A stretch of 64,000 bases of DNA, taken from positions 9,991,001 through 10,055,000 of the forward strand of contig BSQZ01000011.1 of assembly GCA_033239005.1 (NCBI GenBank), written 5' to 3'. Below, in pieces: positions 61,866 through 64,000 of the stretch (positions are counted from its first letter, which is position 1; each line of letters begins with the position of its first letter). The notes beneath the pieces are model-generated. The model saw only the letters and a list, made by a program, of their open reading frames with translations, had not been told where the DNA came from and searched no databases. The DNA comes from Lamellibrachia satsuma. Lineage: Eukaryota; Annelida; Polychaeta; Sabellida; Siboglinidae. Made by a program: the position numbers and the translations under genes.

Positions 61866-62105
61866 TTATGTGGGCTTATCAGAGTACTTGGCATAATCAG
61901 CTTCAACATTTATACAGTCGGCAAAACAGAGAGATCTCATAGTGTAGCAGTAACTGTTCTTTTGTCTTGATTTCAATCCCAGGCAGACACGACATCGACT
62001 GTAAGTTTTATGACAATCATCGATACAGCGAATGATTTCTTCTATGGTTGGCGGCTCCTTTGTAGCTAACGCGCCAAATAGAGACAAGACGATCAACAGT
62101 GTCAT
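61866..62105 (-). CDS. Secreted cysteine-rich peptide, exon C (copy 5)
   Basis: 79 codons plus stop after a TTTCTTTATATAG acceptor, of the same length class as copies 1 and 2. It has a hydrophobic start (LLIVLSLFGALA) and seven cysteines, with SLCFADC where copies 1 and 2 have LCC, so the eighth cysteine is absent. The acidic tail is retained (VEADYAKYSDK). No exon B is found between here and the right edge of the window. The 3' UTR is cut about 350 bases after the stop by the CR1 element, removing the family's AATAAA site, so polyadenylation would need another signal. Confidence 0.7.
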   Translation of the reverse strand: MTLLIVLSLFGALATKEPPTIEEIIRCIDDCHKTYSRCRVCLGLKSRQKNSYCYTMRSLCFADCINVEADYAKYSDKPT

Positions 62106-62343
62106 CTATATAAAGAAACAGAAAATATACCTGACATGCAATGCAATATATGGCATCAATAAATAGTACAGATTGATATTCAGTGTGTTTGTTTAATGTA
62201 CTGGTGCCACGTGGCCTCCTGGCTTAGATTGTAACGTAATGGTCGTGTGAGAATAACAATTATTACAAACATCCTTTTTTCTGCATCAAATCAACATATT
62301 TCAAAATAGTCCGGTTGGACATGGAATGTTTCAACATACTAAA

Positions 62344-62509
<166 letters not shown>

Positions 62510-62527
62510 ATGTAGTTATGTAGTTGT

Positions 62528-63160
62528 GTATGTAGGTAGGTAGGTAGGTAGGTGGGTAGGTGGGTAGGTAAGTATTTCGGAGAATGGGTGTATTAGGTCC
62601 AAGTATCCCTTGAAGAATATAAAAGGTTGAACCCTGACCTTTTATGTTGGCTTTTCATATGAATCGTCTTACTCCTTTAGGGTAAATGGTAACCCCGTTA
62701 TTTAACGTCCAAGCTGTTATTGTCTAATGCAACACTAAGAACTGAAATGTTCAAAGCTAACCCTTGCCTACTTTATTTTACGTTATAGCACCAGCATTAT
62801 TGACCAGCATGACACACGACGATGTGGACTAGACAAAGGTTTGCCACACGGGGTAGCATTCCTTTATCTAGACAAGTAGAGAACTTTACATGCAACCCGA
62901 TTACGTGAATTCTTAGTTTTATTAGTGTTTTGCTGTTTTGTGAGACATTGGACATCAGGGAGAACAGAATGAGTTGAGGTATAGGTGGGCAAGAATGATG
63001 ACTGACAAGAACGATGTATTGTATTATAAAAACCCTGTTGATCAACGAGCACAGCTTCGTCCACCGAATCACTGATCCGATGTCCCGAAAAGGAAGTGGC
63101 AGAACAGTACGACCGCATCGAGGTGGGGGGTCGAGGGAACGAGGGTGTCGGGAGTCTACT
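62528..63160. repeat. Third copy of the inverted-duplication arm (outer part)
   Basis: Alignable with 11.24-11.95 kb (and inverted with 5.2-5.9 kb), in the same order relative to peptide exon C. Confidence 0.75.
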
Positions 63161-64000
63161 GGTAAAAATTCAGAAAATGTCATCAATCATCAAGTATCAT
63201 AAGCAGATTAATGGTAATTTGTGCATTTTTATAATGCTTATTTCTCTCATTCAGCCGTCGACAGATTTACACAACTCTGGGCAAATCGGTTACCCTGTTC
63301 CATTAATCTGAAGGAAACACTCTGATCCAAATAAGAAGTCATTGTGTTCTATGGGACTTTGAGTAGTTCTAAAATGTCTGTGTCCGGGCGGTGAAAATCT
63401 GGGTTTCATACAGAAGTTCCTGATATACAGGCATATTGTCAGTATTCTCCATGGAGAATAGTAGTGCATCTGGCGGAACTGATATCTTAAAATATAAAAT
63501 ATGTAGTGTTTTTACATATGAATCACATGTTATTGATAATGGGGCCAGCCAGTCTGTATGATTCACTGTGGCAATATTATATAACCGGTCGTCCTGGATG
63601 CATTCGCGGTTGATGCCTTTTAGCTTTAGCTTTGTGGATCTTGGGTAGTAAATATATTAGACGTGGTCTTTGGTTTAACCGGTTATCCAAATATTCCCTT
63701 TGTTTCTTTGAGATGTAGCATGTTTTATAGCGGAGATGCGGATCGCAGCCTGTGGATACACCAGTTTATACAACCTTGGTATAATGTTTCTTGTTCTCTT
63801 GCTGACTATTCGCCTGTGCTATATAATAACAGTCGCCAAGCCTTTATCAGCAGGTGCAATTATGGTAGCTAGATTGTTCCTAAGTGCAGATATCTCCGAC
63901 AAGTGTAAATCTTATTAGGTACTTGCGATGTTCCGATGTTGATTAGTTACCGAGCATTTATCTTTTAGTTGTTCTAATTTAGAATTAATATCCTCATTAA
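63160..64000 (-). mobile_element. Penelope-like element, broken, runs off the window
   Basis: Minus strand SVPPDALLFSMENTDNMPVY (63.48-63.42 kb) matches block A, with the catalytic region deleted (VDVES missing). Flanks match 49.99-51.30 kb over most of their length. Confidence 0.65.

Overview
The window is AT-rich animal DNA. It has GT-AG introns, very long (TA)n, (TG)n and (AG)n microsatellites, and many broken retroelements: CR1-like, L2-like and RTE-like LINEs, Penelope-like, Ty3/gypsy and a Polinton/Maverick-like piece. There is no sign of bacterial or viral gene packing. The repeat mix suggests a marine invertebrate, most likely a lophotrochozoan such as a mollusc. That taxonomic call is inference, and I cannot name a species.

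The most interesting content is a dispersed family of small secreted cysteine-rich peptide genes. Five well-preserved main exons (exon C) lie at 6275-6514 (+), 10617-10856 (-), 26629-26841 (-), 47279-47491 (-) and 61866-62105 (-). Each follows a clean splice acceptor and encodes the end of a signal peptide plus a conserved seven-cysteine scaffold. Intact start-codon mini-exons (exon B, 56-57 bp, acceptor and donor both present) lie upstream on the minus strand at 15839-15895, 27582-27638 and 51848-51903. Exon B ends in phase 0 and joins exon C in frame. The copy at 26629-27593 is a compact complete coding unit. A further 71-bp exon (exon A), probably 5' UTR, occurs five times with both splice sites kept. 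Three decayed copies of a second subfamily lie at 19754-19843, 39840-39950 and 54965-55033.

Layout: 1-2.9 kb, LINE tail, a perfect 36-bp-stem palindrome and a possible secretory exon. 2.9-4.8 kb, a small inverted repeat. 4.8-12.3 kb, a large inverted duplication (arms about 2.7 kb) with one peptide exon per arm and a broken Polinton capsid-like gene in its spacer. 12.3-17.8 kb, LINE remnants, then the exon B/exon A unit. 18-26.9 kb and 37.9-47.5 kb, two diverged copies of one long segment (gypsy fragment, decayed subfamily-2 exon, RTE-like LINE pieces, microsatellite, peptide exon C). 27.3-29.1 kb, 30.9-34.6 kb, 37.3-37.8 kb and 51.8-53.4 kb, further exon A/B units; the second carries a nested CR1-like insertion. 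34.6-36.8 kb, a transposon-like block with a two-exon coiled-coil gene. 48-51.3 kb, a palindromic microsatellite block, a 183-bp tandem duplication and a Penelope-like element. 53.4-57.1 kb, more duplicated segment pieces and interstitial telomeric repeats. 58-61.5 kb, a long but broken CR1-like LINE. 61.5-64 kb, the fifth peptide exon and another Penelope-like piece.

Taken together, the window looks like a gene-family nursery: a secreted-peptide gene copied by segmental and inverted duplication in repeat-rich DNA, with coding exons kept and surroundings decaying. The function of the peptides is not known from sequence alone.
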